Below are positions 1 to 8,818 of a stretch of 12,684 nt of DNA, in pieces (position 1 is the first letter of the stretch; every line of letters begins with the position of its first letter). Both the position numbers and the translations under genes were made by a program. The notes below the pieces were generated by a model that was not told the DNA's origin, did not search any database, and was given only the letters and a program-made list of their open reading frames with translations. The DNA is from Sphingomonas sp. (GTDB lineage: Bacteria; Pseudomonadota; Alphaproteobacteria; Sphingomonadales; Sphingomonadaceae). The stretch spans positions 1-12,684 of the forward strand of contig JACCSV010000099.1 in assembly GCA_013812805.1 (NCBI GenBank), written 5' to 3'.

Positions 1-1007
1 CCCGGAACGCCCGCCAGCCGCTGGAGCTTGACTTGCCCGAGCGGCAGGTGGTGCTCGACGAGAAGGGCCGGATCACCTCGGTGGCGCCGCGCGAGCGGCT
101 CGACGCTCACCGGCTGGTCGAGGATTATATGATCGCCGCCAACGTCGCCGCCGCCCGAGCGCTGGAGGCGAAAAAGGCGCCGGTGATGTACCGGGTGCAC
201 GAACCGCCGAGCCGCGAGAAACTCGTGGCGCTCAAGGATTATCTCTCCACCTTCGACATGGAGTTCGCGCTCGGTCAGGTGATCAAGCCCGGGACGTTCA
301 ACCGAGTCATCGAGCGGGTCGGGGACAGCGACGGGCGCGCGGAGATCATGGAGCAATTGCTGCGCACGCAGATGCAGGCGCGTTACGGCCCCGAGCGGCT
401 CGGACACTTCGGCCTCTCGCTTGCCACCTACGCGCATTTCACCTCGCCGATCCGCCGCTATGCCGATTTGCTGGTCCATCGCGCGCTGGTGCGTTTCCAC
501 AAGCTTGGCGATGGCGGCCTTCCGGCCGGCGAGGAGGAACGGTTCGAGGAAATCGGCGAGCATATCTCGATGCTCGAGCGGCGAGCGATGCAGGCCGAGC
601 GCGAGACGGTCGATCGCTATGTCGCCGCTTTCCTCGCCGACAAGGTCGGTCAGATCGTCGACTGCCGCATAACCGGCGTGCAGCCCTTCGGCTTCTTCGC
701 GACGGTGGTGGAACTCGGCGGCGACGGGCTGGTGCCGGTGTCGACGCTGGGCACCGAATATTTCCGTTACGACGAGGCTTCGCAACAGCTGGTCGGCGAG
801 CAGAGCGGGGAGACCTACCGGCTCGGGCAGAAGCTCAAGCTGCGCATCGCCGAAGCGAATCCGGTATCGGCGGGACTTCGCTTCGAGCTTCCGGAAGGTT
901 CGTACGGCGGCAGGCCCGAACGCCCCCGCGGCGACCGTCAGCGGCCCGCTCAGGGCCGCGGCCGGCCGGCAAATATCAGGCACCAGGGCAAGCGCCCCCG
1001 CCGCTGA
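1..1007 (+). CDS. rnr: Ribonuclease R, C-terminal part (5' end cut by window edge)
   Basis: This is a 3'-to-5' exoribonuclease that degrades structured RNA and acts in rRNA quality control and mRNA turnover in the cytoplasm. The reading frame is open from base 3, so the gene starts outside the window and 334 residues are visible. The end of the RNB catalytic domain shows the family signature HFTSPIRRYADLLVHR at about visible residues 145-160, whose arginines contact the RNA phosphates near the active site. A C-terminal S1 RNA-binding domain follows at about residues 215-297 (start VGQIVDCRITGV). The protein ends in a Gly/Arg/Lys/Pro-rich basic tail of about 35 residues, as in other RNase R proteins that need the tail for structured RNA. 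The catalytic aspartates and cold-shock domains would lie upstream. RNase R is preferred to RNase II because of the long basic tail. The next gene starts within about 35 nt on the same strand. Confidence 0.93.
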   Translation, partial: RNARQPLELDLPERQVVLDEKGRITSVAPRERLDAHRLVEDYMIAANVAAARALEAKKAPVMYRVHEPPSREKLVALKDYLSTFDMEFALGQVIKPGTFNRVIERVGDSDGRAEIMEQLLRTQMQARYGPERLGHFGLSLATYAHFTSPIRRYADLLVHRALVRFHKLGDGGLPAGEEERFEEIGEHISMLERRAMQAERETVDRYVAAFLADKVGQIVDCRITGVQPFGFFATVVELGGDGLVPVSTLGTEYFRYDEASQQLVGEQSGETYRLGQKLKLRIAEANPVSAGLRFELPEGSYGGRPERPRGDRQRPAQGRGRPANIRHQGKRPRR

Positions 1008-1041
1008 GCAACCTTCCGCTCGCGTCATGCATTACGAAGCC

Positions 1042-1668
1042 ATGGCCATATACAACGTCGCCGTCGTCGTCGGCAGCATCCGCGAGAGTTCGCTCAACCG
1101 CAAGATCGCCCGCGCCATGTGCGCGGCAACGCCCGACAGCCTCGCTTGCAGGATCGTCGAAATCGGCGACCTGCCGCTCTACGACCCCGACCTCGATGAA
1201 AATCCGCCCGCGCCCTGGACCCGCTTCCGCGACGAGATCGCCTCGAGCCAGGGGGTGCTGTTCGTCACTCCCGAATATAATCGGTCGATCCCCGGCCCGC
1301 TGAAGAACGCGCTAGACGTCGGCTCACGTCCGTACGGGCAGAGCCTGTGGGCGAAGAAGCCGGCGGCGGTGGCCACCGCCTCGCCTGGCGTCGTCGGCGG
1401 GTTCGGCGCCAACCACCATCTACGCCAGTGCGCGGTGTTTCTCGACATGCCGATGATGCAGCAGCCGGAAGCCTATTTCGGCGGCGTCTCCGACGACAAG
1501 TTCGCCGCCGACGGCACCATCTCCGACCAAGGGCTGCGCAACGTCGTGGGATCGTTCGGCCAGGCGTTCGCGGGCTGGGTCGACCTGATCCACAAGGGGC
1601 GGAACCTGCTCGCCTGCGACCCGTCCGGAAGCGACGGCGAGCGTCCGGCAGTCCCGCTTGCAACCTAG
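1042..1668 (+). CDS. NAD(P)H-dependent FMN reductase family protein
   Basis: This is a flavodoxin-like NAD(P)H:FMN oxidoreductase of the ChrR/YieF/ArsH superfamily. Members reduce FMN, quinones, azo dyes or chromate, and the true substrate cannot be read from sequence. The N-terminal strand leads into the FMN phosphate loop GSIRESSLN. The second flavin motif is PEYNRSIPGPLKNALD, followed by a glycine-rich stretch (SPGVVGGFGA). Length of about 208 residues fits the family. I chose the ATG at 1042 (protein start MAIYNVAVVVGS) because relatives begin with only a few residues before the first strand. An in-frame ATG at 1027 adds five residues, and neither start has a strong ribosome binding site. 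The gene follows rnr by about 35 nt and may be co-transcribed with it. Its stop codon overlaps the stop of kynU on the other strand. Confidence 0.88.
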   Translation: MAIYNVAVVVGSIRESSLNRKIARAMCAATPDSLACRIVEIGDLPLYDPDLDENPPAPWTRFRDEIASSQGVLFVTPEYNRSIPGPLKNALDVGSRPYGQSLWAKKPAAVATASPGVVGGFGANHHLRQCAVFLDMPMMQQPEAYFGGVSDDKFAADGTISDQGLRNVVGSFGQAFAGWVDLIHKGRNLLACDPSGSDGERPAVPLAT

Positions 1669-2897
1669 GTAACGCTCAGGCGCTCGGCGAACTGCGGCCG
1701 GTCCCAGCTGCGATCCGTGATGATTTCCGCCAGCACCTCGGCCGCCCGAACCACCTCCACGAAGCTGGTGTAGAGCGGCGCGAAGCCGAAGCGGGTTAGG
1801 TCGGGCGCTCGGAAATCGCCGATCACGCCGCGGGCGATCAGCGCCCGCATCACCGCATAGCCGTTGGCGTGGGCGAAGCTGACGTGGCTGCCGCGGGCGT
1901 CGGCGTCGCGCGGGCTCGCCAACTGCACCTCGTCGCCGCAGCGCGCTTCGACCTCGTCGATGAAGAGTTGTGAGAGCGCTGCCGACTTCGCCTCCAGATC
2001 GGTCATCGACACGCCTTCGAACGTGTCGAGCCCGGCTTCGAGCGCGGCCAGCGCGAGGATGGACGGCGTCCCGGTGAGAAAGCGGACGATGCCGGCGCCC
2101 GGCCTGTACTCGGAGTCGAAGGCGAACGGCTCGGCGTGGCCCATCCAGCCCTGCAGCGGCGGTTGGAGCTCGGCTTGAAGCCGCTCAGCGACGAACAGGA
2201 AGGCCGGAGCGCCGGGTCCGCCGTTCAGATATTTGTAGCAGCAGCCGACGGCTAGGTCGCATCCGGTGCCGTCGAGGGCGAGCTCGAGCGCTCCGGCGCT
2301 GTGGGAGAGGTCCCAAACGGTCAGCGCTCCGGCGGCGTGCGCGGAGAGGTTGATCGCGGCGATGTCGTTGCGGGCGCCGCTTCGGTAGTCGACGTGGCTA
2401 AGGGTCACCACTGCCACCTCGTCGCTCACCGCGGCCGCAAGCTCAGCAGCGGCGACCGCTCGAAGCTCAAGCCCCAGCATCTCGGCCAACCCTTGCGCGA
2501 CATAGGTGTCGGTGGGGAAGTTGCGGGCGTCGGTGAGGATGACCCGGCGGTCCGGGCGGGCGCGGACCGCCGCGCCGAGCAGTTTGAACAGGCACACCGA
2601 GGTGGAATCGGCAATCAGCAGTTCGTTCGGCTGTGCACCGACAATCGGCGCCAGCTTGGCGGCTACTCGCTTGGGCACATCAATCCAGCCGTGCTTGGTC
2701 CAGCCGGAGATGAGGTCGTTGCCCCACTGGTCCTCGACCGTGGCGCGCAACCGCTCAGCGGTCGCGACCGGTAGCGCTCCGAGCGAATTGCCGTCGAGGT
2801 AGACGGTGCCTGCCGGGAGCCGGAAGCGCTTCCTGGCGAAAGCGAGCGAGTCAGCTCGGTCGAGCGACACCGCGTCTGCTACCGTCATCAGGCTCAC
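1665..2897 (-). CDS. kynU: Kynureninase
   Basis: This is a PLP-dependent fold-type I hydrolase that cleaves L-kynurenine to anthranilate plus alanine, or 3-hydroxykynurenine to 3-hydroxyanthranilate. Its 410 residues match the family length. Visible landmarks are YLDGNSLG (about 33-40), the cofactor phosphate motif DSTSVCLFKL (97-106), the ring-stacking FPTD (127-130), HVDYRSG (168-174), WDLSHSAGA (195-203) and the Schiff-base lysine in CYKYLNGGPG (Lys222). The start is a GTG one base after the stop of the upstream lipoprotein gene (TAG-C-GTG), which suggests translational coupling. An ATG three codons further in (2888) is an alternative. No kynA (tryptophan dioxygenase) or kynB (formamidase) is in view, so whether it serves tryptophan catabolism or NAD synthesis cannot be told. 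The stop codon lies inside the CTAG shared with the FMN reductase. Confidence 0.94.
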   Translation of the reverse strand: MSLMTVADAVSLDRADSLAFARKRFRLPAGTVYLDGNSLGALPVATAERLRATVEDQWGNDLISGWTKHGWIDVPKRVAAKLAPIVGAQPNELLIADSTSVCLFKLLGAAVRARPDRRVILTDARNFPTDTYVAQGLAEMLGLELRAVAAAELAAAVSDEVAVVTLSHVDYRSGARNDIAAINLSAHAAGALTVWDLSHSAGALELALDGTGCDLAVGCCYKYLNGGPGAPAFLFVAERLQAELQPPLQGWMGHAEPFAFDSEYRPGAGIVRFLTGTPSILALAALEAGLDTFEGVSMTDLEAKSAALSQLFIDEVEARCGDEVQLASPRDADARGSHVSFAHANGYAVMRALIARGVIGDFRAPDLTRFGFAPLYTSFVEVVRAAEVLAEIITDRSWDRPQFAERLSVT

Positions 2898-2898
2898 G

Positions 2899-3531
2899 CT
2901 AGATCGACAACCTTTTTTCCAGCTTCATCCGGAAGCTCTGCGGATCGTAAACGCGAAACAGCGTCAGCGGACCAGCAACCACGATCATTGCGACATCGCC
3001 TGCCGGCGTAAGCCAGACATTCTGCACCCCGGAGAGGTTTTCCGACACCCACACTTGCTGCGTTCGATCGAAGCGACCCAGCAGGACGTCATATCGTCGG
3101 GGCTCGTTATCCTTTGCAGCAGCCCTTGCGACCACCGCCCCGTACAGGAACTTGGATGGCGGCATGTCGGAAGTACTCACGTTCATCTCGGGTGATTCGT
3201 TGCTGGTGCCGGGTTCGATCCAGCGAACGATTTGACGTCGGTTGTCGGGCAGCACCCGGCGGCTCTCTCCCGTAGCCGAGTCGATAATCAACCTGTTCCG
3301 GATATCGTCGCTTGAGTAGGAATAGGAACCACCGCCGCTCTCGCTGCCGAGCATGACCGGGACTGTGACGAGGGTCGTCCCCTCAACGGTAGTGATCTCG
3401 CCCAGCCTTACTCTTGCGCCGCTCTCGTCTTTGGCTACTTCTCGCGGCGTTCCGTCGTCGAATTCGCCGACGCCGCAGGCACCCACCGAAATGGCAACGA
3501 GCAGAACTAGAGCTAAGCTCCACTGGTTCAT
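2899..3531 (-). CDS. Hypothetical lipoprotein upstream of kynU
   Basis: I do not recognise this 210-residue protein. The N-terminus has MNQW, a hydrophobic stretch and a lipobox ending in VGAC with Cys19, so it is probably a lipid-anchored envelope protein. After the anchor comes an acidic linker, then a mixed sequence with a Ser/Gly/Tyr-rich patch (GGGSYSYSS) and several strand-like segments, including WVSENLSGVQNVWLTPAGDV near the end. The frame stays open upstream to 3690, but that extension runs into dcd on the same strand and lacks signal-peptide character. The ATG at 3531 is preceded by GGGGAG four bases upstream, which fixes the start. It lies 53 nt after dcd and one base before the kynU start, so it probably shares a transcript with kynU. 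By eye its GC content is lower than that of its neighbours. Confidence 0.8.
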   Translation of the reverse strand: MNQWSLALVLLVAISVGACGVGEFDDGTPREVAKDESGARVRLGEITTVEGTTLVTVPVMLGSESGGGSYSYSSDDIRNRLIIDSATGESRRVLPDNRRQIVRWIEPGTSNESPEMNVSTSDMPPSKFLYGAVVARAAAKDNEPRRYDVLLGRFDRTQQVWVSENLSGVQNVWLTPAGDVAMIVVAGPLTLFRVYDPQSFRMKLEKRLSI

Positions 3532-3584
3532 CTTACTCCCCGTTAGCTGCGATTGGTAAGCGAATATGTCTCGACAGTTCGTTG

Positions 3585-4139
3585 TTAAAGCTTCGGCAGG
3601 GTCACGCCCTTTTGCCCCATATATTTGCCGGCACGGTCGGCGTAGGTCACTTCGCACGGCTCGTTGCCTTTGAGGAACAGGAACTGGCACGCGCCTTCGT
3701 TGGCGTAGACCTTGGCCGGAAGCGGGGTGGTGTTGGAGAATTCCAGCGTCACATGCCCTTCCCAGCCCGGCTCCAGCGGGGTGACGTTGACGATAATCCC
3801 GCAGCGGGCATAGGTCGATTTGCCGAGGCAGATGACCAGCACGTCGCGCGGCACCCGGAAATATTCGACAGTCCGCGCCAAGGCGAAGCTGTTGGGCGGG
3901 ATGATGCAGACGTCGAGCTTGCGGTCGACGAAGCTGTTGGCGGCGAAATCCTTGGGGTCGACGATGGCGCTGTCGACATTGGTGAAGATCTTGAATTCGT
4001 CGGAAACGCGCGCGTCATAGCCATAGGAGGAAAGGCCGTAGCTGATGCAGCCGTCGCGCCGCTGGGCCTCGACGAACGGCTCGATCATCGCGTGCTTCTG
4101 AGCCTGCTCGCGAATCCAGCGGTCGGACAATATGGCCAT
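3585..4139 (-). CDS. dcd: dCTP deaminase
   Basis: The enzyme deaminates dCTP to dUTP, the main route to dUMP and so to thymidylate in Gram-negative bacteria. It acts as a cytoplasmic homotrimer. The 184-residue protein has the dUTPase-like fold motifs: SSYGYDARV (about 37-45), GKSTYARCGIIVNVTPLEPGWEGHVTLEF in two blocks (106-134), and a C-terminal segment GKYMGQKGVTLPKL that closes over the triphosphate. Ser108, Arg112 and Glu133 align with the catalytic Ser111, Arg115 and Glu138 described for E. coli Dcd. Nothing indicates the bifunctional dCTP deaminase/dUTPase form, but that cannot be excluded by eye. The gene is divergent from dnaB across 157 nt and is followed by the lipoprotein gene after 53 nt. 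Confidence 0.96.
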   Translation of the reverse strand: MAILSDRWIREQAQKHAMIEPFVEAQRRDGCISYGLSSYGYDARVSDEFKIFTNVDSAIVDPKDFAANSFVDRKLDVCIIPPNSFALARTVEYFRVPRDVLVICLGKSTYARCGIIVNVTPLEPGWEGHVTLEFSNTTPLPAKVYANEGACQFLFLKGNEPCEVTYADRAGKYMGQKGVTLPKL

Positions 4140-4191
4140 GGCTTTGCCTAACGGCGGCTTCCGCTGCCTTCAATTTGGCGGGGATTATTTC

Positions 4192-4254
4192 TGTGGATGA
4201 GGGATGCTGCTGAAAACTGCGGGATTCACACGCTATCCACAGGCGTGCTATGTT
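4192..4254. promoter_or_regulatory. dcd-dnaB divergent region with two DnaA-box-like sites and a possible dnaB promoter
   Basis: The 157-nt region between the two divergent starts holds two 9-mers that each differ by one base from the DnaA box TTATCCACA: TCATCCACA on the minus strand (4192-4200) and CTATCCACA on the plus strand (4233-4241). They point toward each other. The plus-strand site falls between a -35-like TTCACA (4225-4230) and a -10-like TATGTT (4249-4254) spaced by 18 nt, about 45 nt before the dnaB start. The sequences are seen directly. The promoter and DnaA binding are inference, and short matches like these also occur by chance. Confidence 0.35.
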
Positions 4255-4296
4255 TGTTCTCGTTGGCGCGGGAGCCGATCCGCGTAGGACAGGCAC

Positions 4297-5820
<1,524 letters not shown>

Positions 5821-5886
5821 TTTGCCATTGCCGGGCGATGAAATAAGGGGGCGGCAGCGCTTTCCTACCGCACCGGAGCTAGCCGA

Positions 5887-7299
5887 ATGGCCGACCAATA
5901 CGACCTCATCGTCCTGGGCTCCGGGCCCGGCGGCTATGTTGCCGCGATCCGCGCCGCGCAGCTGGGGCTGAAGACCGCGATCGTCGAGCGGGAGAAGCTG
6001 GGCGGCATCTGCCTGAATTGGGGGTGCATTCCGACCAAGGCCCTGCTTCGCTCGGCCGAAGTGTTCCACCAGATCAAGAATGCGCAGGCTTACGGACTTT
6101 CCGCGGGTGCGGCGGGCTTCGACCTCGCCAAGGTGGTCGAGCGCAGCCGCGGCGTCGCCGGCCAGCTCAATCGCGGCGTCACCGGGCTGATGAAGAAGCA
6201 CCAGATCGCCGTGCACATGGGCGAGGGCAAGCTCGCCGGCAAAGGCAGGCTGACGGTGACGTCCGAGGGGAAGGCGACCGAGCTTGCGGCCAGGCACATC
6301 GTCATCGCCACCGGCGCCCGCGCCCGCGAGCTGCCGTTCGCCCAGTCAGACGGCAAGCGCATCTGGACCTATCGCCACGCGATGACTCCGCCGGAGATGC
6401 CGACCGAGCTTTTGGTCATCGGCTCGGGCGCGATCGGGATCGAGTTCGCGAGCTTTTACGCCGACCTCGGCGCCAAGGTGACGGTGGTCGAGATGCTCGA
6501 CCGGGTGGTGCCGGTCGAGGATGCCGAGGTCAGCGACTTCCTCGCGAAGCAATTGAGGAAGCAGGGCATGACCCTGCTCACCGGCGCTGGCGTCGAGAGT
6601 TTGACTGCGGACGCGAACGGCGTTGCAGCGAAGATCAAATCCGCCGACGGCAAGACCGCCGAGCATCGCTTCAGCCACGCGATCGTGGCGGTCGGGATTG
6701 TTCCGAACACCGAGGACATCGGGCTCGAAGCGATTGGGGTGAAGACGACCAAGGGCCACATCGACACCGACGAGCATTGCCGCACCGGCGTGCCGGGCCT
6801 GTGGGCGATCGGCGACGTTACCGCGCCGCCGTGGCTTGCGCACAAGGCGAGCCATGAAGGTGTCACCGCCGCCGAGGCCATCGCCAAAGAGCTCGGCAAC
6901 AAGGACGCTCACCCGCACGCGACTGACCCGAGGAACATCCCCGGCTGCACCTACTGCCGGCCGCAGATCGCCAGCGTCGGGTTCACCGAAGCCGCCGCAA
7001 AGGAAGCCGGCTATGAGGTGAAGGTCGGCAAATTCCCGTTCATCGGCAACGGCAAGGCGATCGCGCTTGGCGAGGCGGAAGGCTTCATCAAGACCGTATT
7101 CGACGCCAAGACCGGCGAATTGCTCGGCGCGCACATGATCGGCGCCGAGGTCACCGAGCTGATCCACGGCTATACGCTGGGCAAGACGGCGGAGTTGGTC
7201 GAGCAGGATTTCTTCGCCACCGTCTATCCGCACCCGACCTTGTCGGAGATGCTCCACGAGAGCTCGCTGATGGCGTTCGGGCGAGTCATCCACTTCTGA
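5887..7299 (+). CDS. lpdA: Dihydrolipoyl dehydrogenase (E3)
   Basis: This FAD-dependent enzyme reoxidises dihydrolipoyl groups of the 2-oxoacid dehydrogenase complexes (and glycine cleavage), passing electrons to NAD+. The 470-residue protein shows the FAD fold GSGPGGYVAA (11-20), the redox disulfide GGICLNWGCIPTKALL (Cys42 and Cys47), the NAD-binding GSGAIGIEFASFYADLG (179-195), the second FAD motif ending in AIGDVT (Asp310), and the C-terminal dimer-interface catalytic pair His449-Glu454 in YPHPTLSEMLHE. GGAG at 5875-5878 lies eight bases before the ATG. No E1 or E2 gene is adjacent in this window, so its partner complex is unknown. Motifs are complete, so it should be active. It precedes the small lipoprotein gene by 61 nt. 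Confidence 0.95.
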   Translation: MADQYDLIVLGSGPGGYVAAIRAAQLGLKTAIVEREKLGGICLNWGCIPTKALLRSAEVFHQIKNAQAYGLSAGAAGFDLAKVVERSRGVAGQLNRGVTGLMKKHQIAVHMGEGKLAGKGRLTVTSEGKATELAARHIVIATGARARELPFAQSDGKRIWTYRHAMTPPEMPTELLVIGSGAIGIEFASFYADLGAKVTVVEMLDRVVPVEDAEVSDFLAKQLRKQGMTLLTGAGVESLTADANGVAAKIKSADGKTAEHRFSHAIVAVGIVPNTEDIGLEAIGVKTTKGHIDTDEHCRTGVPGLWAIGDVTAPPWLAHKASHEGVTAAEAIAKELGNKDAHPHATDPRNIPGCTYCRPQIASVGFTEAAAKEAGYEVKVGKFPFIGNGKAIALGEAEGFIKTVFDAKTGELLGAHMIGAEVTELIHGYTLGKTAELVEQDFFATVYPHPTLSEMLHESSLMAFGRVIHF

Positions 7300-7360
7300 C
7301 CGGAACGGGAGCAGACGCTTTCGGTTGTCACCTCGAGCACGAGTGAAGGAGTTCATCGGT

Positions 7361-7594
7361 ATGCGTTCACTGGCAGCCGCCGCACTGGCGCTTGCACTGG
7401 CGGCTTGCGGTGGCGGCGACGGCGGCGAGCTCGCCGCTGGCAACAGCCAGCTCAGCCAGGCGCAGATCGATGCCGCGCTCGGGCCGGCGGACCAGTCAAT
7501 GGTCCAGGATGGATTGGCCGACGAAAACATGCAGAACGGCGTTGACCCGACCGCCGACCAACCAGCGACGGCGGAGGATGAGAACGAGCAATGA
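7361..7594 (+). CDS. Small predicted lipoprotein (77 aa)
   Basis: I do not recognise a family for this 77-residue protein. It begins MRSLAAAALALALAAC, a short signal peptide with lipobox LAAC (Cys16), followed by GGGDGG and an acidic Asp/Glu/Gln/Ala-rich, probably disordered tail. It is likely an outer- or inner-membrane-anchored lipoprotein. The ATG at 7361 is chosen because AAGGAG lies nine bases upstream and the signal peptide starts there. A TTG at 7325 in the same frame would put charged residues before the signal. Its stop overlaps the next gene's start as ATGA (7591-7594), which implies translational coupling with the cupin. Confidence 0.75.
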   Translation: MRSLAAAALALALAACGGGDGGELAAGNSQLSQAQIDAALGPADQSMVQDGLADENMQNGVDPTADQPATAEDENEQ

Positions 7595-7995
7595 AGCGCG
7601 GCTATTGCGAGAATATCGACAAAGCGACGGTCGAGAATGAGGATTTCCGCCGCGTCCTTTACACCGGCGAGCATTTGCAGCTGGTGCTGATGACGCTGCA
7701 GCCGGGCGACGAGATCGGCTCCGAAGTGCACCCCGACCGGGACCAGTTCTTCCGCATAGAGGAAGGGGAGGGCGTGATTGACATCGACGGCCGGGAGAAC
7801 CGCGTCGAAGACGATTTCGCGGTGATCGTCCCCGCCGGGGCGCGCCACAACGTCCGCAACATTGGCTCGCGGCCGCTTCGGCTATACACCCTCTATGGTC
7901 CGCCCGAACATAAGGACCAGGTGGTGCAGGCAACCAAGGCCGAGGCCGAGGCGCGTCACCATGACGAGGAATGGGGCGGCGGAACGACAGAGTAG
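7591..7995 (+). CDS. Cupin domain protein (mannose-6-phosphate isomerase-like)
   Basis: This is a small single-domain cupin of 134 residues, of the type often labelled mannose-6-phosphate isomerase-like. The substrate is unknown. Cupin motif 1 appears as GDEIGSEVHPDRDQFFRIEE, continuing to GEG, around residues 39-61. Motif 2 is VPAGARHNVRN (80-90). Likely metal ligands are His47 and His86, with Asp49, Asp51 or Gln52 in place of the usual second His and Glu. A conserved-looking tail (LYTLYGPPEHKD, then an Ala/Glu-rich helix) matches this subfamily as I recall it. The start overlaps the stop of the small lipoprotein by ATGA, and the MipA-type gene starts 14 nt downstream, so the three are probably one transcript. 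No signal peptide is seen, so it is presumably cytoplasmic. Confidence 0.87.
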   Translation: MKRGYCENIDKATVENEDFRRVLYTGEHLQLVLMTLQPGDEIGSEVHPDRDQFFRIEEGEGVIDIDGRENRVEDDFAVIVPAGARHNVRNIGSRPLRLYTLYGPPEHKDQVVQATKAEAEARHHDEEWGGGTTE

Positions 7996-8009
7996 AGTCG
8001 GAGGAATGC

Positions 8010-8795
8010 ATGAAAATTGCTCTCGCACTGACCGCCTTGGCTGCAGCCATCATGCCCGGTTCGCAGGCACTTGCTCAGGATAGCGAGCGGACGATCAGGA
8101 TCCGCCCCGGGCTCGGCGCTCAAACCCGGCCCGAATATCCCGGCGCCGACAAGTCCGAAGTCGTGCCGTACATCAAATTCTCGATCGCCAGGGGCGACAA
8201 CCCGTTCGGCTTCAGCGCGCCGGACGACGCGTTCGGCATCGCACTGCTGTCGATGGGTCCGCTTCGCGCCGGCCCAGCGCTCGCGATCCAGGGCGGGCGC
8301 AAGGATTCCGATGTCGGCGTGCCGCTCGGCAAGGTGAAGAGCACGGTCGAGGTGGGCGGGTTCGCCGAAGTGCTGGTAATGGATCAGTTCCGGCTTCGCG
8401 CCGACCTCCGCAAGGGCATCGGCGGGCATGAGGGACTGGTCGGAAGCATTGGCGCCGATCAGATCTGGCGGGACGGCGACCGCTACGCGATCTCGGTCGG
8501 GCCGAGGCTGCTATATTCCGACAGCCGTTACCAGCGCGCTTACTTCGGCGTGACCCCCCAGGCGGCACTGGCGACCGGGCTCCCCGCCTATCGCCCGGAC
8601 GGCGGTTTCCATGCCGTGGCCGCTGCTGCCGGGCTCCATTATGCGCTGAGTGGCCCGCTCGGCCTGTTCGGCTATGCCCGCTACGAGCGGCTGATCGGCG
8701 ATGCCCGCAAATCGCCGGTGGTCAGGGAGCTCGGGTCGCCCAACCAGATGTCGGCGGGCTTGGGGATCAGTTACACGCTCACCGTTCGCAAGTAG
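8010..8795 (+). CDS. MipA/OmpV family outer-membrane protein
   Basis: This 261-residue protein fits the MipA/OmpV family of outer-membrane beta-barrels. MipA itself was described as a scaffold for murein-synthesis enzymes, while other members act as porins, and the role here is not known. An N-terminal signal peptide MKIALALTALAAAIMPGSQALAQ probably ends at ALA. The mature part begins with the family-like segment RIRPGLGAQTRPEYPGADKSE, here split as RIRPGLGAQ and TRPEYPGAD, and continues with alternating strands. It ends with the strand SAGLGISYTLTVRK. The start at 8010 is supported by GGAGG at 8000-8004, five bases upstream. An upstream in-frame ATG at 7971 lies inside the cupin gene and would bury the signal peptide. 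It is the last plus-strand gene before the convergent permease gene. Confidence 0.87.
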   Translation: MKIALALTALAAAIMPGSQALAQDSERTIRIRPGLGAQTRPEYPGADKSEVVPYIKFSIARGDNPFGFSAPDDAFGIALLSMGPLRAGPALAIQGGRKDSDVGVPLGKVKSTVEVGGFAEVLVMDQFRLRADLRKGIGGHEGLVGSIGADQIWRDGDRYAISVGPRLLYSDSRYQRAYFGVTPQAALATGLPAYRPDGGFHAVAAAAGLHYALSGPLGLFGYARYERLIGDARKSPVVRELGSPNQMSAGLGISYTLTVRK

Positions 8796-8797
8796 CG

Positions 8798-8814
8798 GCG
8801 GCATCCGGAGCCGC
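8798..8814. terminator. Short hairpin between the convergent mipA-type and permease genes
   Basis: The 23 nt between the two stop codons hold a perfect 5-bp stem, GCGGC with a 7-nt loop and GCCGC. Its position between convergent genes suits a bidirectional terminator. There is no T-run on either side and the stem is short, so it could equally be chance in GC-rich DNA. Confidence 0.25.
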
Positions 8815-8818
8815 GCCG

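Noticed and set aside
3532..3690. 53-residue N-terminal extension of the lipoprotein
   Set aside because: It overlaps the 3' end of dcd on the same strand and would place charged sequence before the signal peptide. The ATG at 3531 has its own GGGGAG.
5821..5886. Possible terminator between dnaB and lpdA
   Set aside because: Only a loose GCGG/CCGC pairing with a 13-nt loop and no T-run, which is too weak to call.
6346..7848. 500-codon open frame antisense to lpdA, the small lipoprotein and the cupin
   Set aside because: It runs across three well-supported plus-strand genes and is compositionally a shadow with no motifs.
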